Assembly: GCF_947488715.1 (NCBI RefSeq)
Contig: NZ_CANLAG010000002.1
Location: 186,001-250,000 of the forward strand
DNA: 64,000 nt
Direction of reading: 5' to 3'
Source: an uncultured Tateyamaria sp.
GTDB taxonomy: Bacteria; Pseudomonadota; Alphaproteobacteria; Rhodobacterales; Rhodobacteraceae
A model generated the notes under the pieces. The model made no database searches, was not told where the DNA came from, and worked only from the letters and a program-made list of their open reading frames with translations. A program made the translations under genes and the position numbers. This document shows positions 49,754 through 59,336 of this stretch, piece by piece (within the stretch, counting starts at the first letter, position 1; every line of letters begins with the position of its first letter).

Positions 49754-50650
49754 ATGAGCCAAACTGACAATATGGACGACAGCACCGCGCCGCTGATCGA
49801 GCATCTCGCCGAGCTGCGCACCCGGCTGATCCGGTCCGTGATCGCGTTCATCATCGCGATCACGATCTTTTTCGTGCCGATCCAAGGCGAGTTTATCGCA
49901 GCGCACGTGCTGGAATTCCTGTTAGCCCCGATTGAAAGCACGTTGCGCGCTTTGGGTGATCCGTCGCCGACGTTCCAATATACCAGCCCACAGGAATACC
50001 TGTTCACCCTGTTCCGCGTGTCGATGGTGTTCGGCTTTGGCATCGCCTTTCCGGTGATCGGCTACCAGATGTGGCGATTCGTGGCGCCGGGACTGTATAA
50101 GCAGGAAAAGAACGCCTTTCTGCCGTTCCTGATCGCCTCGCCGCTGATGTTCATACTGGGTGCCAGCTTTGCCCAGTTCGTGGTTACGCCGCTTGCGATG
50201 CGGTTCCTTTTGGGCTTTGCCGATGCGTCGTCGATGTTTGCCTCGATCCTTGGCTCGGCCACTGAACCTGGCGATGGTCCGACCATCGTGTTCAACGGCA
50301 AGGTCAACGAAAGCCTTGATATCACTCTGAAATTCATCATGGCCTTTGGCCTGTGCTTTCAGCTGCCTGTGCTGCTGACGTTGATGGGCAAGGCGGGGCT
50401 GGTCAGCTCCGAAGGCCTCGGCAATGTGCGCAAATACGCGATGGTGGGTATTCTGGTGCTGGCTGCCGTGGTCACGCCGCCTGATGTCATCACGCAGTTG
50501 ATCCTGTTCACTGTGGTCTACGGCCTCTACGAAATTTCCATCTGGCTGGTGGCCCGCGTTGAAAAGAAACGCGATGCCAAGCTGCGCGAAGAGGGCTATT
50601 TCGACGACGAGGACGATCTGGGTGATCTGCCCGAGGACGAGTTGAAGTAA
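49754..50650 (+). CDS. tatC: Twin-arginine translocase subunit TatC
   Basis: A 298-residue membrane protein with six transmembrane helices. HLAELRTRLIRSVIAF at the start, the FRVSMVFGFGIAFPVIGYQMWRFVAPGLYKQEK block and the C-terminal VVTPPDVITQLILFTVVYGLYEISIW are typical. It follows tatB with no gap. The acidic C-terminal tail (DDEDDLGDLPEDE) is cytoplasmic. Confidence 0.95.
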   Translation: MSQTDNMDDSTAPLIEHLAELRTRLIRSVIAFIIAITIFFVPIQGEFIAAHVLEFLLAPIESTLRALGDPSPTFQYTSPQEYLFTLFRVSMVFGFGIAFPVIGYQMWRFVAPGLYKQEKNAFLPFLIASPLMFILGASFAQFVVTPLAMRFLLGFADASSMFASILGSATEPGDGPTIVFNGKVNESLDITLKFIMAFGLCFQLPVLLTLMGKAGLVSSEGLGNVRKYAMVGILVLAAVVTPPDVITQLILFTVVYGLYEISIWLVARVEKKRDAKLREEGYFDDEDDLGDLPEDELK

Positions 50651-50651
50651 G

Positions 50652-51494
50652 ATGATCGACGACCCCATGGATCGCATCGCTGCGGCGCTGGAGCGGATGT
50701 CTCCGGCGCCTCTGGCGGCCCCTGATTTTGACGCGGCTTCGGCCTTTGTCTGGCAGACGGGACCGGACCGGCTGGAGCCTGTGACGCATGTGTCGCGCGT
50801 GCCTTTGGATCTGCTGTTGGGGGTTGAACGGTCGCGCGACACGCTCTTGGCCAACACCCGTCAGTTTGCGGCTGGATTGCCTGCGAACAACGCCCTGCTT
50901 TGGGGTGCACGAGGCATGGGAAAATCTAGCCTTGTCAAGGCAATCCATGGCGCACTTGAGGCAGAATACAAAGATCTGAAAATGGTCGAACTGCACCGCG
51001 AGGATCTGCCGTCTGTGGGGCGTCTGCTGAACCTTTTGCGTACCGCTGACACGGCGCGGTTTATCCTCTTTTGCGATGACCTGTCGTTCAGCCATGATGA
51101 CCAGCACTACAAGTCGCTCAAGGCGGTGCTGGATGGCGGGATCGAGGGGCGGCCCGATAATGTCATCCTGTATGCCACGTCGAACCGTCGCCACCTGATG
51201 CCCCGTGACATGATCGAAAACGAACGCGGCAGCGCCATCAACCCGTCCGAAGCGGTCGAGGAAAAGGTGTCGCTGTCAGACCGGTTCGGGCTGTGGCTGG
51301 GCTTCCATGCCTGCGATCAGGATCAGTACCTGGCGATGATCCGCGGCTATTGTGCGGCCTATGGGGTCGAGATCGACGATGACACGCTCTGGGCCGAGGC
51401 GATTGAATGGCAGGCCACACGCGGGTCCCGGTCGGGGCGCGTGGCCTGGCAGTATTTCTGCGACCTTGCCGGTCGACGCGGCGTCGCTATCTAG
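50652..51494 (+). CDS. DUF815-family AAA ATPase
   Basis: A 280-residue P-loop ATPase. Walker A GARGMGKS (residues 85-92), Walker B-like FILFCDDLSF (about 132-141) and the sensor region VILYATSNRRHLMPRDM match the DUF815 group. Its role is unknown. ATG 50652 is one base after the tatC stop, so it is in the tat transcription unit. The 3' end overlaps the convergent Hint gene by four bases (CTAG). Confidence 0.88.
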   Translation: MIDDPMDRIAAALERMSPAPLAAPDFDAASAFVWQTGPDRLEPVTHVSRVPLDLLLGVERSRDTLLANTRQFAAGLPANNALLWGARGMGKSSLVKAIHGALEAEYKDLKMVELHREDLPSVGRLLNLLRTADTARFILFCDDLSFSHDDQHYKSLKAVLDGGIEGRPDNVILYATSNRRHLMPRDMIENERGSAINPSEAVEEKVSLSDRFGLWLGFHACDQDQYLAMIRGYCAAYGVEIDDDTLWAEAIEWQATRGSRSGRVAWQYFCDLAGRRGVAI

Positions 51495-52534
51495 GCCGCC
51501 AATAGCTGTGCCTCATAGCCTTTGAGGCATGGCGCATACATCGGGCCATAGCCAGTGAGGTCCGGGAACAGCCGCTCAATCTCGTGCCGAGCTTCCTCTC
51601 CGACCGCACCCATCGCAATTGCACCGGGATAGAGCGTCTCGCTCCAGATGCCGTGGGATCGCACCACGTTATGTGTCTCAAGCAGGATGTGATGATAGGT
51701 CACCCGCCCGCCAACCTTGCGATAGACACCGTCCATGCACGAAAGGTCTTTGGCCCGCACCAGCACTTCGTCCTGACCAAACAGCATTTCCGCCCGCCAG
51801 TCCGATAGCAAAATGGCGTGCTGCGGAGAGACCACAAGATCGCTGTCATTGCCCAACGTGCCGGCGGAAATCACGATGGGAGCGATGTCCGCTGTGGCCG
51901 CGACTGTGGACTGACCAGCCCATAGGATGGGCTGTGGGCCTGACGCGGCGGTCAGGACCAAATCGCCCTCGGACAGGTCTTCGACCCTGCGCGCACCGCA
52001 GGGCGTGTCGATCATCATGCCCGAGGCAAAACACACGACGGTCCCGCCCAGTGACGTGTGCGGCACCAACTCGCCATTGTCCACGATCCCGCCAATGGTC
52101 AGGTTCGTGTTCGGCGGTGGCATCCCGTCCGGAAAGACCAGGAAATACCCGTCCTCATCGCTCGCAGAGGCGTTGGCCCCATCGTTCAGATCGTTGTCGT
52201 TGTTCAGGTCGACATCGATGACCGCAACCTGCCACGTGGTCGTGCCGTCTGTGACCGTAAAGGTGTAATCCCAGATGATCTGGCGTTCGACCCCGCCGAT
52301 GAACACGGTCTGCTGACCAATCGCGCCAAACCGCTCTTGCGCCTGCACCGTTTCGTTGTTGGCTCCGTCACCGTTAAAGTTCGTGGCACCATCGTTCTCG
52401 TTTACGACGAAATAGGTGGTGTCGCCGGTATAGCTCCAGGTGCCGGACGGAGCGAAGGCATAGTTGTTCGCCGCTCCGTTGACGGTTGTCTGAATGCCGC
52501 GCAGGGCAAAACTGTATCCATAAAAGACAGGCAT
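51491..52534 (-). CDS. Hint-domain protein with intact nucleophile cysteine
   Basis: A 347-residue protein. The N-terminal 160 residues are beta-rich with Asp/Asn-rich loops (DVDLNNDNDLNDGANASASDED, split) that look like calcium sites. The Hint_2 domain starts at Cys168 (VVCFASGMMIDTPCGARRVEDL) and includes WAGQSTV, VSPQHAILL and LLETHNVVRSHGIWSETL. ATG 52534 is used; a TTG at 52552 is in frame. No standard signal peptide, so export might use a C-terminal or other signal. Its insertion separates tatABC-DUF815 from nlpD-pcm-surE. Confidence 0.87.
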   Translation of the reverse strand: MPVFYGYSFALRGIQTTVNGAANNYAFAPSGTWSYTGDTTYFVVNENDGATNFNGDGANNETVQAQERFGAIGQQTVFIGGVERQIIWDYTFTVTDGTTTWQVAVIDVDLNNDNDLNDGANASASDEDGYFLVFPDGMPPPNTNLTIGGIVDNGELVPHTSLGGTVVCFASGMMIDTPCGARRVEDLSEGDLVLTAASGPQPILWAGQSTVAATADIAPIVISAGTLGNDSDLVVSPQHAILLSDWRAEMLFGQDEVLVRAKDLSCMDGVYRKVGGRVTYHHILLETHNVVRSHGIWSETLYPGAIAMGAVGEEARHEIERLFPDLTGYGPMYAPCLKGYEAQLLAA

Positions 52535-52544
52535 GGGCCCGAAC

Positions 52545-52569
52545 CAATCCAAGTTGTTTCCTTGGATTG
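52545..52569 (-). promoter_or_regulatory. Hairpin in the leader of the Hint gene
   Basis: Perfect 9-base arms CAATCCAAG (52545-52553) and CTTGGATTG (52561-52569) with a 7-base loop, 11 bases before the start codon at 52534. No clear ribosome site lies between, so the hairpin could affect initiation. Confidence 0.45.
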
Positions 52570-52702
52570 TTTCTGATCCAGCAACAGGGCATGGATTGGG
52601 CCATACGCCGCCGTTTTCGATAAATCAGAGGTCATTTTTAGGCAAATGTGGCGGGTTCACCCGCTGGGGTAGGAACCGCGCCACAGTTGCCGCAGGTGCG
52701 CC

Positions 52703-53908
52703 TTATTTCAGGAAGGGGCCGGGATCGACGCTGTCGAAACCGTCGCGCACCTCAAAGTGGACAAAGGCGTCGTCGTCAGCACTGCGCAGTTTGGCGATGG
52801 CCTGGCCGCGCCGGACAGTGTCGCCCTTGGCCACCTGAACGCCGTCCACATTGGCGTAAACGGTCAACAGGTTGCCGGGATGGCGGATCACGATGATCGG
52901 GACGCCTTCGGCGCTTTTGGTGATGGCGGCGACGGTGCCACCGGTCGCGGCCTTGACCGGGCTGCCGGGTGCTGCCTTGATATCGATGCCTTCGTTGCGG
53001 CCCTTGGCGTATTCGCGGATGATGTTGCCCTGCACGGGCAGCGCCATCTGCGCGGGTTTGGCCGCTGTGGTCGTTTCACCCACATCTGCCGTGGGTTTGT
53101 CGGGATCGGGCGATCCGGGGGGTGGGTTCGCGGTGTCGTCCTCGGGCAATGGCTTGGCCGCACTGGGGGGCAACGGCGTGGGTGTGCCAGAGCCGGGGGC
53201 GGTGGTCCCATTGGCGTTTGCATTGCGCGGCGGTGCGGCCACACGCGCGACCGGGATCAAAAGGAACTGCCCCTCGCGCACGGCAAAGTCGGCACCCAGG
53301 CCGTTCCACTCGGCCAGCGACTTGGCGGGCACCTGATAGAGCCGCGCGATGGTAAAGGCGGTCTCGCCGCGTTCCACCCGGTGCCGGATCGGTTCCTGCC
53401 CGGTTTGTGGCAGGGACGCTGTCGGCGCGGCCGTGGCCGGGGTGGGGGCTGCGTTGTCGATGGCGTTTCCGGCCAGCGTGGTCACATCCACCGAAGACGG
53501 CTGGATCGGTCCGGTGCCAATGGCGCCTGTTGCGGGCGACGGTTCGGCCACACGGCGGGGCAGGGCGATGACCTCTCCGGCGCGCAATGGCACGTCCGGT
53601 TCGATCCCGTTGTACCGTCCCAGTTCGTTGGGCGGCAGGCCCACACGGCTGGCCACGTCCGTCAACGTGTCCCCGCGCCGGGCCACAGCCACCTGGTAGT
53701 TGGGATAGGAAATCACACCGCGCGCATCCGGGCGCGGGCGGTCCGCGGTGGCGTTCTGCGCAGCCTGCGCGGTGGTAAACCCGCCCCCAATGCCGCGCAG
53801 GTCAAAATCCAGCGGCTCGTCACAGGCGGTCAGCACCAGCAGGCCGCAGGTTGCAATCATCAATGGCCCACGCGTGCGCAAACGGGGGGTGGGGAAACTC
53901 GGGGTCAT
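52703..53908 (-). CDS. nlpD: NlpD-like lipoprotein with two LysM repeats and degenerate LytM domain
   Basis: A 401-residue protein with lipobox VLTAC (Cys29), two LysM peptidoglycan-binding repeats (about residues 66-112 and 160-212), a Pro/Thr-rich linker and a C-terminal M23/LytM domain. In the latter the metal ligands look lost: GRNEGIDIKA has Asn in place of the first His, and AFVHFEVR has Phe in place of the first His of HxH. It thus resembles E. coli NlpD, which activates an amidase rather than cutting peptidoglycan. Gene order surE-pcm-nlpD supports this. Confidence 0.85.
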   Translation of the reverse strand: MTPSFPTPRLRTRGPLMIATCGLLVLTACDEPLDFDLRGIGGGFTTAQAAQNATADRPRPDARGVISYPNYQVAVARRGDTLTDVASRVGLPPNELGRYNGIEPDVPLRAGEVIALPRRVAEPSPATGAIGTGPIQPSSVDVTTLAGNAIDNAAPTPATAAPTASLPQTGQEPIRHRVERGETAFTIARLYQVPAKSLAEWNGLGADFAVREGQFLLIPVARVAAPPRNANANGTTAPGSGTPTPLPPSAAKPLPEDDTANPPPGSPDPDKPTADVGETTTAAKPAQMALPVQGNIIREYAKGRNEGIDIKAAPGSPVKAATGGTVAAITKSAEGVPIIVIRHPGNLLTVYANVDGVQVAKGDTVRRGQAIAKLRSADDDAFVHFEVRDGFDSVDPGPFLK

Positions 53909-53977
53909 CTGCGTCGTCCTCTCGCCGGACCCCTCGTTCGCGGGGGCCTTGTCGGTCGCGCATCTTTTACACCAGTT

Positions 53978-54637
53978 CTACTCTTTGCCCAAGCCCTCGA
54001 GCAGCGGGACAAAGCGGACGTCGCGCATTTCGTCATATTCGAGGCCCGATGCGGTCTTGTGCACACGGATCAAGCTCTGGACGGCATCGGATTGACCCAC
54101 AGGCAGCACCATAATGCCACCTTCTTTCAACTGTGCCAGCAAAGGGCCGGGGGGGTCTTCGGCAGCGGCGGTGATGATGATCCGGTCAAAGGGCGCCTGA
54201 TCCGGCAGCCCATGTGACCCGTCCGCCGTCAGCGCCGTGATGGTATGCAAATCCAGCTCTTCAAAGATGGCGCGCGCCTCGTGCACCAGCCGCCGGTGCC
54301 GGTCGATCGTATAGACGCGCCGCGCCAGTTTCGCGAGGATCGCCGCCTGATAGCCCGATCCGGTCCCGATCTCGAGCACCTTGTCCCGCGGGCTGATGTT
54401 CAGCGCCTGCGTCATCAGCCCCACCACCGACGGCTGACTGATCGTCTGCCCACAGGCGATGGGCAGCGGCATATCCTCGTACGCGCGTTCCGAGAAAAGC
54501 CCACGTACAAAGGGCCCCCGGTCGATTTCCTCCATCGCCTGCAACACGCGCTTGTCGGTCACGCCCTTGGAGCGGAGCGCATAGAGGAACTGCATCTTGC
54601 GGGTGGCGAGGTCGTCCTCGCTGTGCTCTGCGCTCAT
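53978..54637 (-). CDS. pcm: Protein-L-isoaspartate O-methyltransferase
   Basis: A 219-residue SAM-dependent repair enzyme that methylates isoaspartyl residues in damaged proteins. RGPFV, the [16 protein letters not shown] block and the SAM motif [18 protein letters not shown] are diagnostic; [14 protein letters not shown] follows. Its ATG 54637 overlaps the surE stop (ATGA). Confidence 0.94.
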   Translation of the reverse strand: MSAEHSEDDLATRKMQFLYALRSKGVTDKRVLQAMEEIDRGPFVRGLFSERAYEDMPLPIACGQTISQPSVVGLMTQALNISPRDKVLEIGTGSGYQAAILAKLARRVYTIDRHRRLVHEARAIFEELDLHTITALTADGSHGLPDQAPFDRIIITAAAEDPPGPLLAQLKEGGIMVLPVGQSDAVQSLIRVHKTASGLEYDEMRDVRFVPLLEGLGKE

Positions 54638-55416
54638 GTGGCGATGGCCCCGAGCGTGTCCAGCATGTCATGGGCCGTCAGGTCCGCGCGCATCGGCGTG
54701 ACCGAGATATAGCCATCCAGATTGACCGCCGCGTCGGTGCCCGCCGCCGTCTGCACCTGTTGGTTGCCGCCCTTGATCCAAAGGTAATCGCGGCCCGTAG
54801 GCGAGGTCGTCGCCTCGGTGTGAAACCCGGTGCCGGGGCGCAACCCCTGCGGCACCAGCCGCGTGCCTTTGACGTCTGCTGCGGCCACGGGCGGCACGTT
54901 GACATTGTAGAACAGTTGATACCCCGGCTGACCGCTGGGCGTGGCGGCAATAATCCGCTCAACCACCGCTTTGCCATGGATGGCCGATGCCTCGAACGGG
55001 TTGTCGAGGTCGCGATTGGCAGGGCCGTAATATTGCGAGATCGCAATCGACAGCACGCCTTGCAGCGCCCCTTCGATGGCCGCGCCCAGGGTCCCGGAAT
55101 AAAGCGCATTCTCCGCCGAGTTGTTGCCCCGGTTGACGCCCGACAGGATCAGGTCGGGGGCCGTGTCCAGCACCTGGTGCAGCCCCGCCAGCACGCAATC
55201 CGCCGGGCTGCCCTCAATCGCGAACCGCCGCTCGGCCAGCTGTTGGATCATGAACGGCCGGGAATAAGAGATACAGTGCCCCACACCAGACTGTTCAAAG
55301 GCCGGCGCCACGGTCCAGACCTCGCCATCCGGTCCCGCAAGTGCGGTCGCGATGTCGGTCAGAACCGCAAGGCCCGGTGCCGAAATGCCGTCGTCATTGG
55401 TGATGAGAATGCGCAT
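54634..55416 (-). CDS. surE: 5'/3'-nucleotidase SurE
   Basis: A 260-residue survival-protein nucleotidase that dephosphorylates nucleoside monophosphates. Metal site [11 protein letters not shown] (Asp8, Asp9), [16 protein letters not shown] and [22 protein letters not shown] are characteristic. First gene of surE-pcm-nlpD. Confidence 0.94.
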   Translation of the reverse strand: MRILITNDDGISAPGLAVLTDIATALAGPDGEVWTVAPAFEQSGVGHCISYSRPFMIQQLAERRFAIEGSPADCVLAGLHQVLDTAPDLILSGVNRGNNSAENALYSGTLGAAIEGALQGVLSIAISQYYGPANRDLDNPFEASAIHGKAVVERIIAATPSGQPGYQLFYNVNVPPVAAADVKGTRLVPQGLRPGTGFHTEATTSPTGRDYLWIKGGNQQVQTAAGTDAAVNLDGYISVTPMRADLTAHDMLDTLGAIAT

Positions 55417-55523
55417 GTGCTGCCCCTTTCCGCTTTACTAGGCGCGGGACAGTGGTGGTGGCAACGCATCGCAAGCCTCGGTGCCGATTTTTTTGTGCCA
55501 CTGCATGGATCGTTGCGCACCCG

Positions 55524-56171
55524 CTACGCGCGGCGCGCCACATATCCGTGTGACAGACGCGACGGTGGTCCGGCGGAAAACGGATGGGCGGTCACGTCCT
55601 CGAACCCTGCCTCGTTCAGCATCTGGGCTGCGTGTTCCGGCTCAAACGCTGCATTGCCCCACCGCCAACGCACCAGTGCCGTACACCAATGCGGTTTCGA
55701 AATGGCCATGACCAGCGTGCCACCGGGGGCCAGCCGATCATGCAGCCAACGCAGCGCGTCCAGCGGATCATCCAGATGCTCGATAACATGGGCGCAAAGC
55801 ACCACGTCCTGCGGCGGCAGGTCTGGCACATGAGCGCCCAATGGCGTCGCCACCGTCCGGGCAGGGGCCAGCCGGGTGGCGGCGGCCTCTAGCATGGCGG
55901 GCGAGATGTCGGTCAGGGTCAGCGCACCGGGTCGGCCATGCCGCGCCACCCAAGCGGTCGCAAAGGCACCCGTGCCGGTCCCTACATCCAGCACCCGCGC
56001 GTCCGGCGCAGGTTCCGGGGTATGCGCCATGACTTCGGCATAGGCTGTCAAAAACCCAAGCTTGGAAATGCCGTCCTGCCAACCCGTTGCCGCCGCATCA
56101 TAGACGGCGCGCAACGCACCACCGCGTGCCACGGGTTTGGGTCGGTCAAAGGTGGTAAAGTATCTCAGCAT
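55524..56171 (-). CDS. Class I SAM-dependent methyltransferase
   Basis: A 215-residue methyltransferase. SAM motif I VLDVGTGTGAFATAW (about residues 59-73), TLTDISPAMLEAA (motif II region) and VLCAHVIEHLDDPLDALRWL are visible. The acceptor is unknown. ATG 56171 (MLRYFTTFDRPKP) is chosen because the 54 upstream codons overlap the SDR gene and look random. Confidence 0.84.
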   Translation of the reverse strand: MLRYFTTFDRPKPVARGGALRAVYDAAATGWQDGISKLGFLTAYAEVMAHTPEPAPDARVLDVGTGTGAFATAWVARHGRPGALTLTDISPAMLEAAATRLAPARTVATPLGAHVPDLPPQDVVLCAHVIEHLDDPLDALRWLHDRLAPGGTLVMAISKPHWCTALVRWRWGNAAFEPEHAAQMLNEAGFEDVTAHPFSAGPPSRLSHGYVARRA

Positions 56172-56202
56172 CCCGCCATGGGGCCACGGCGCGGCCCCAA
56201 GA

Positions 56203-56844
56203 TCAAGCGCCAAGTTCCGCCAAAATGCGCACAGCCTCGGTTTGCGGATCGGCCAAGGGGCTGCGGTCCTCTCCGGGGTGGAACCGCGCGCGGGTGGCGG
56301 TAGGCATCGCGTTTGGTGTCGCAATGTGGACACGGGGGCCGGTCTTTACGGTCTCGGCTTGCCAACTGCGCGCCAGCGCGATCTGCGCGGCCTTGGTCGC
56401 GCCATAGCTGCCATAGAACGTCGCACCCGCTTTGGGATCGTCAAAGAATACCGCCGTGCCTTCGGTCCCCAGCAGCGGCGCGACATAGGTGATCAAGGTG
56501 GCCGTGGCTGTCACATTGCCCGCCACGGATTTCGCCATGTCCTTGGCGTCGATCATGCTCGCCGGTGCCAGCGGGGCGGCATGCACTGCCGTATGCACCC
56601 ACAGGTTCAACGCGCCCCAGCGGTCATGGATGCCACGGCACAGCGTTTGCATGGCTGCGTCATTTGTGATGTCCATCGGCGCCAATGTCGCCGCGCCGCC
56701 TGCGGCCTTGATCTGATCATCCAGCTCTTCGAGCGCGCCTGTGGTCTTGGCCACGGCGATGATGTGATGCGTCGGTGCGAGGGCGCGTGCAAGGGCCGCG
56801 CCAAGGCCGCGGGATGCGCCGGTGATGAGGGCTGTCTGTGTCAT
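56203..56844 (-). CDS. Short-chain dehydrogenase/reductase
   Basis: A 213-residue SDR with the cofactor motif ITGASRGLGAAL and a standard YGATK catalytic pair (SYGATKAAQIALARSW). It is short because the C-terminal substrate part is reduced. The NAD(P)H-dependent substrate is unknown. ATG 56844 is used; the frame upstream runs through non-similar sequence to 56997. Probably co-transcribed with the methyltransferase 31 bases downstream. Confidence 0.85.
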   Translation of the reverse strand: MTQTALITGASRGLGAALARALAPTHHIIAVAKTTGALEELDDQIKAAGGAATLAPMDITNDAAMQTLCRGIHDRWGALNLWVHTAVHAAPLAPASMIDAKDMAKSVAGNVTATATLITYVAPLLGTEGTAVFFDDPKAGATFYGSYGATKAAQIALARSWQAETVKTGPRVHIATPNAMPTATRARFHPGEDRSPLADPQTEAVRILAELGA

Positions 56845-56875
56845 GCGCCGCTCTTGCCCTGTGCCGCAGCGAGGG

Positions 56876-57154
56876 TCAAGCAGCAGCACGCGCACCCGGC
56901 ACCTCAGGCAGGCGCAGCACCCGCTGCCCTGTGGCGGTCTGCAAGATGACGGCATCCACCGAAATCGCCGCAACTGTGCCCTGACGCAGCCGGTCACCCG
57001 GCACGATCTGACGGATCTGGCCAGCAGGGGTGCGCAACAGCGCGCGCCGGTTGTCGTCTGTGCCCATGATCCCGATCACCTGCAATGAGCGCAGTGGCAA
57101 TGCACTGCGCTGCGTGGCGTGATCGGCGGTGGTGCGGTTGGTTGTCTCGGACAT
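56876..57154 (-). CDS. PilP/GspC-like small protein
   Basis: A 92-residue protein with the core pattern LQVIGIMGTDDNRRALLRTPAGQIRQIVPGDRLRQGTVAAISVDAVILQ (split at residue 40), like the periplasmic homology-region domains of PilP and GspC. It has no membrane anchor or signal peptide and no secretion genes around it, so its job is unclear. ATG 57154 follows AGAGGC. Confidence 0.65.
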   Translation of the reverse strand: MSETTNRTTADHATQRSALPLRSLQVIGIMGTDDNRRALLRTPAGQIRQIVPGDRLRQGTVAAISVDAVILQTATGQRVLRLPEVPGARAAA

Positions 57155-57270
57155 AATGCCTCTGCGTTCGTGGGTGAACGCGGGCGCTATCACAGGGTGT
57201 CAGAGGGTGAAATCCGGGCTTGTCGCAGTGCGCAACCGCCCGCGCATTGACGTTTGGGCAGGTGGCAAAC

Positions 57271-57693
57271 CTATGCCGACGCGCGTTTGTTCCGATGATA
57301 GGTGAACGTCAAATAGGCCAGTTGCCACAGCGCATCCTCCGGCAGGTCCGCGCCAATCTCAAAGGTCATTGCGCGCCGCCCATCATTGTCGAACTGGCCC
57401 GGAAACCGCGCCTCCATCTGTTCAGCAAGGTCAGTTTTGCAGTCCACATAGACCAACAGGTGATCCGGAGTTTCAGGTGACCACGTCATGCGCAAGGTCG
57501 AACCGGTACGCGCCCGCCGCGGTCGCCAGGCCGGTTGTCCCCACTTGAGGCTTTCGTCCAGTGGACCAACTTCGGCTGCATCAGCTACGTCGCAAAAGAC
57601 GGTGCGCGCCCTGGCGAATGCGAGCTGCACGCGGTCGGGCCAGTTGGCAATCAGATCAAGCAGGTCTCGGTGCATATGTTCCACGGACTGCAC
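57271..57693 (-). CDS. DUF1801 family protein
   Basis: A 140-residue cytoplasmic protein of the YdhG/DUF1801 type: LLDLIANWPDRVQLAFARARTVF, then ESLKWGQPAWRP and a barrel with LLVYVDCKTDLAEQMEARFPGQ. Function unknown. Start is GTG 57693 or ATG 57675; I kept the former. 38 bases downstream of purF in the direction of transcription reversed (purF ends at 57732), so it may be read from the purF unit. Confidence 0.8.
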   Translation of the reverse strand: MQSVEHMHRDLLDLIANWPDRVQLAFARARTVFCDVADAAEVGPLDESLKWGQPAWRPRRARTGSTLRMTWSPETPDHLLVYVDCKTDLAEQMEARFPGQFDNDGRRAMTFEIGADLPEDALWQLAYLTFTYHRNKRASA

Positions 57694-57731
57694 ACTGGCA
57701 CGGCATCTTGACGAAAAGTGTCAGCAGCGCA

Positions 57732-59213
57732 CTATTCCGCTGCCTTCATCTCGAACCCTTTTTCGATCATATCAGCGGGCTCGACCGGATATTCCCCGGA
57801 AAAACAGGCGTCGCAATATTGCGGGCTGCTTGGGTCACGGCCCTTGGCCTGACCGACCGCGCGGTACAGCCCATCGAGCGAGATGAACTTGAGGCTGTCG
57901 ACACCCAGATGCTGACACATCTCCTCTTCGCTCATGGTGGCGGCCAGCAGCTTTTCGCGCTGGGGCGTGTCGACACCATAGAAACAGGGCCAAGCAGTCG
58001 GCGGGGATGCAATGCGGAAATGCACCTCTTTGGCACCGGCATCCAGGATCATTTCCTTGATCTTGCGGCTGGTGGTGCCGCGCACGACGCTGTCATCCAC
58101 GAGGATCACGCGCTTGTCCCGGATCAGTGCCCGGTTGACGTTCAGCTTGAGCCGCACACCCATGTTGCGGATGCTCTCCGTGGGCTCGATGAACGTCCGG
58201 CCCATGTACTGATTGCGGATGATCCCCATGGCATAGGGAATGCCGGATTCCAGCGAGAACCCAATAGCCGCAGGCGTGCCGCTGTCGGGCACCGGACAGA
58301 CCAGATCGGCCTCCACAGGCGCTTCCTTGGCCAGTTCGCGGCCAATGTTCTCGCGGGTTTCATAGACTGACCGCCCACCCAGGATGCTGTCTGGGCGGCT
58401 GAAATACACGTGTTCAAAGATGCAGAACCGCGATTTTTGCGGGCGGAAGGGGAAACGACTGTCGACACCCTTGTCGGTGATCACCACCATCTCGCCCGGC
58501 TCGATCTCGCGTACGAATTCGGCACCGATGATGTCCAGACCACAGGTCTCGGAACTCAGCACGTAACCGGTTTCCAGCTTGCCCAGCACCAACGGACGCA
58601 CACCAAGTGCGTCGCGCACGCCGATCAGCTTGGTCCGCGTCATGGCGACCACGGAAAACGCGCCCTCGACCCGGCGCAGCGCGTCTTCCATCCGCTCGGG
58701 GATGTTGCGTTGCAGGCTGCGGGCCATCAGGTGAATGATACACTCGCTGTCGGACGAGGATTGAAAGATCGACCCGCGCTCGATCAACTCGCGGCGCAGA
58801 GCGTCGGCGTTGGTGATGTTGCCGTTGTGGGCAATGGCGGCACCACCCATGGCAAACTCGCCAAAGAACGGCTGCACATCGCGGATCGCGGTCTGACCTT
58901 TGGACCCGGCCGTGGAATAGCGCACATGCCCAATCGACAGGGATCCAGGCAGGGTCTCCATCACGGACTGAGACGTGAAATTGTCGCGCACATAGCCAAA
59001 GCGGCGGGCCGAGTTGAACCCTTGGTCGGGATGGTAGGCGACAATGCCGCCCGCTTCCTGACCACGGTGTTGCAGGGCGTGCAGGCCGAGGGCTACGAAA
59101 TTGGCTGCATCGAGCGTGCCAAGAACGCCAAAGATGCCGCACTCTTCCTTGAGTTTGTCGTCGTCAAAGGGATGGGCGGGGGGCATCAGCGCGTCAGCGT
59201 CAAAGTCGGACAA
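57732..59213 (-). CDS. purF: Amidophosphoribosyltransferase
   Basis: A 493-residue enzyme for the first step of purine synthesis, PRPP plus glutamine to phosphoribosylamine. After a short propeptide comes the glutaminase nucleophile Cys25 (EECGIFGVLG), then GHVRYSTAGS, HNGNITNADALR and the PRPP loop VILVDDSVVRGTTSRKI. Normally next to cvpA; here a Hint gene intervenes. Confidence 0.95.
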   Translation of the reverse strand: MSDFDADALMPPAHPFDDDKLKEECGIFGVLGTLDAANFVALGLHALQHRGQEAGGIVAYHPDQGFNSARRFGYVRDNFTSQSVMETLPGSLSIGHVRYSTAGSKGQTAIRDVQPFFGEFAMGGAAIAHNGNITNADALRRELIERGSIFQSSSDSECIIHLMARSLQRNIPERMEDALRRVEGAFSVVAMTRTKLIGVRDALGVRPLVLGKLETGYVLSSETCGLDIIGAEFVREIEPGEMVVITDKGVDSRFPFRPQKSRFCIFEHVYFSRPDSILGGRSVYETRENIGRELAKEAPVEADLVCPVPDSGTPAAIGFSLESGIPYAMGIIRNQYMGRTFIEPTESIRNMGVRLKLNVNRALIRDKRVILVDDSVVRGTTSRKIKEMILDAGAKEVHFRIASPPTAWPCFYGVDTPQREKLLAATMSEEEMCQHLGVDSLKFISLDGLYRAVGQAKGRDPSSPQYCDACFSGEYPVEPADMIEKGFEMKAAE

Positions 59214-59336
59214 GAGGCAGCTCCGAATCCGTTTCAGGGGACTGCGTGCCGTGTAGCAAGCCCGGCACGCGCTGTCACGAAAGGATCACAAATGTTCCGA
59301 AACGTTGATCGGAACGCCACAACCCATGCGCAAAAG

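Noticed and set aside
59292-59316. GTTCCG/CGGAAC inverted repeat between the third Hint gene and purF
   Set aside because: Only six bases per arm with a ten-base loop and a poor T-tract; not enough to call a terminator.
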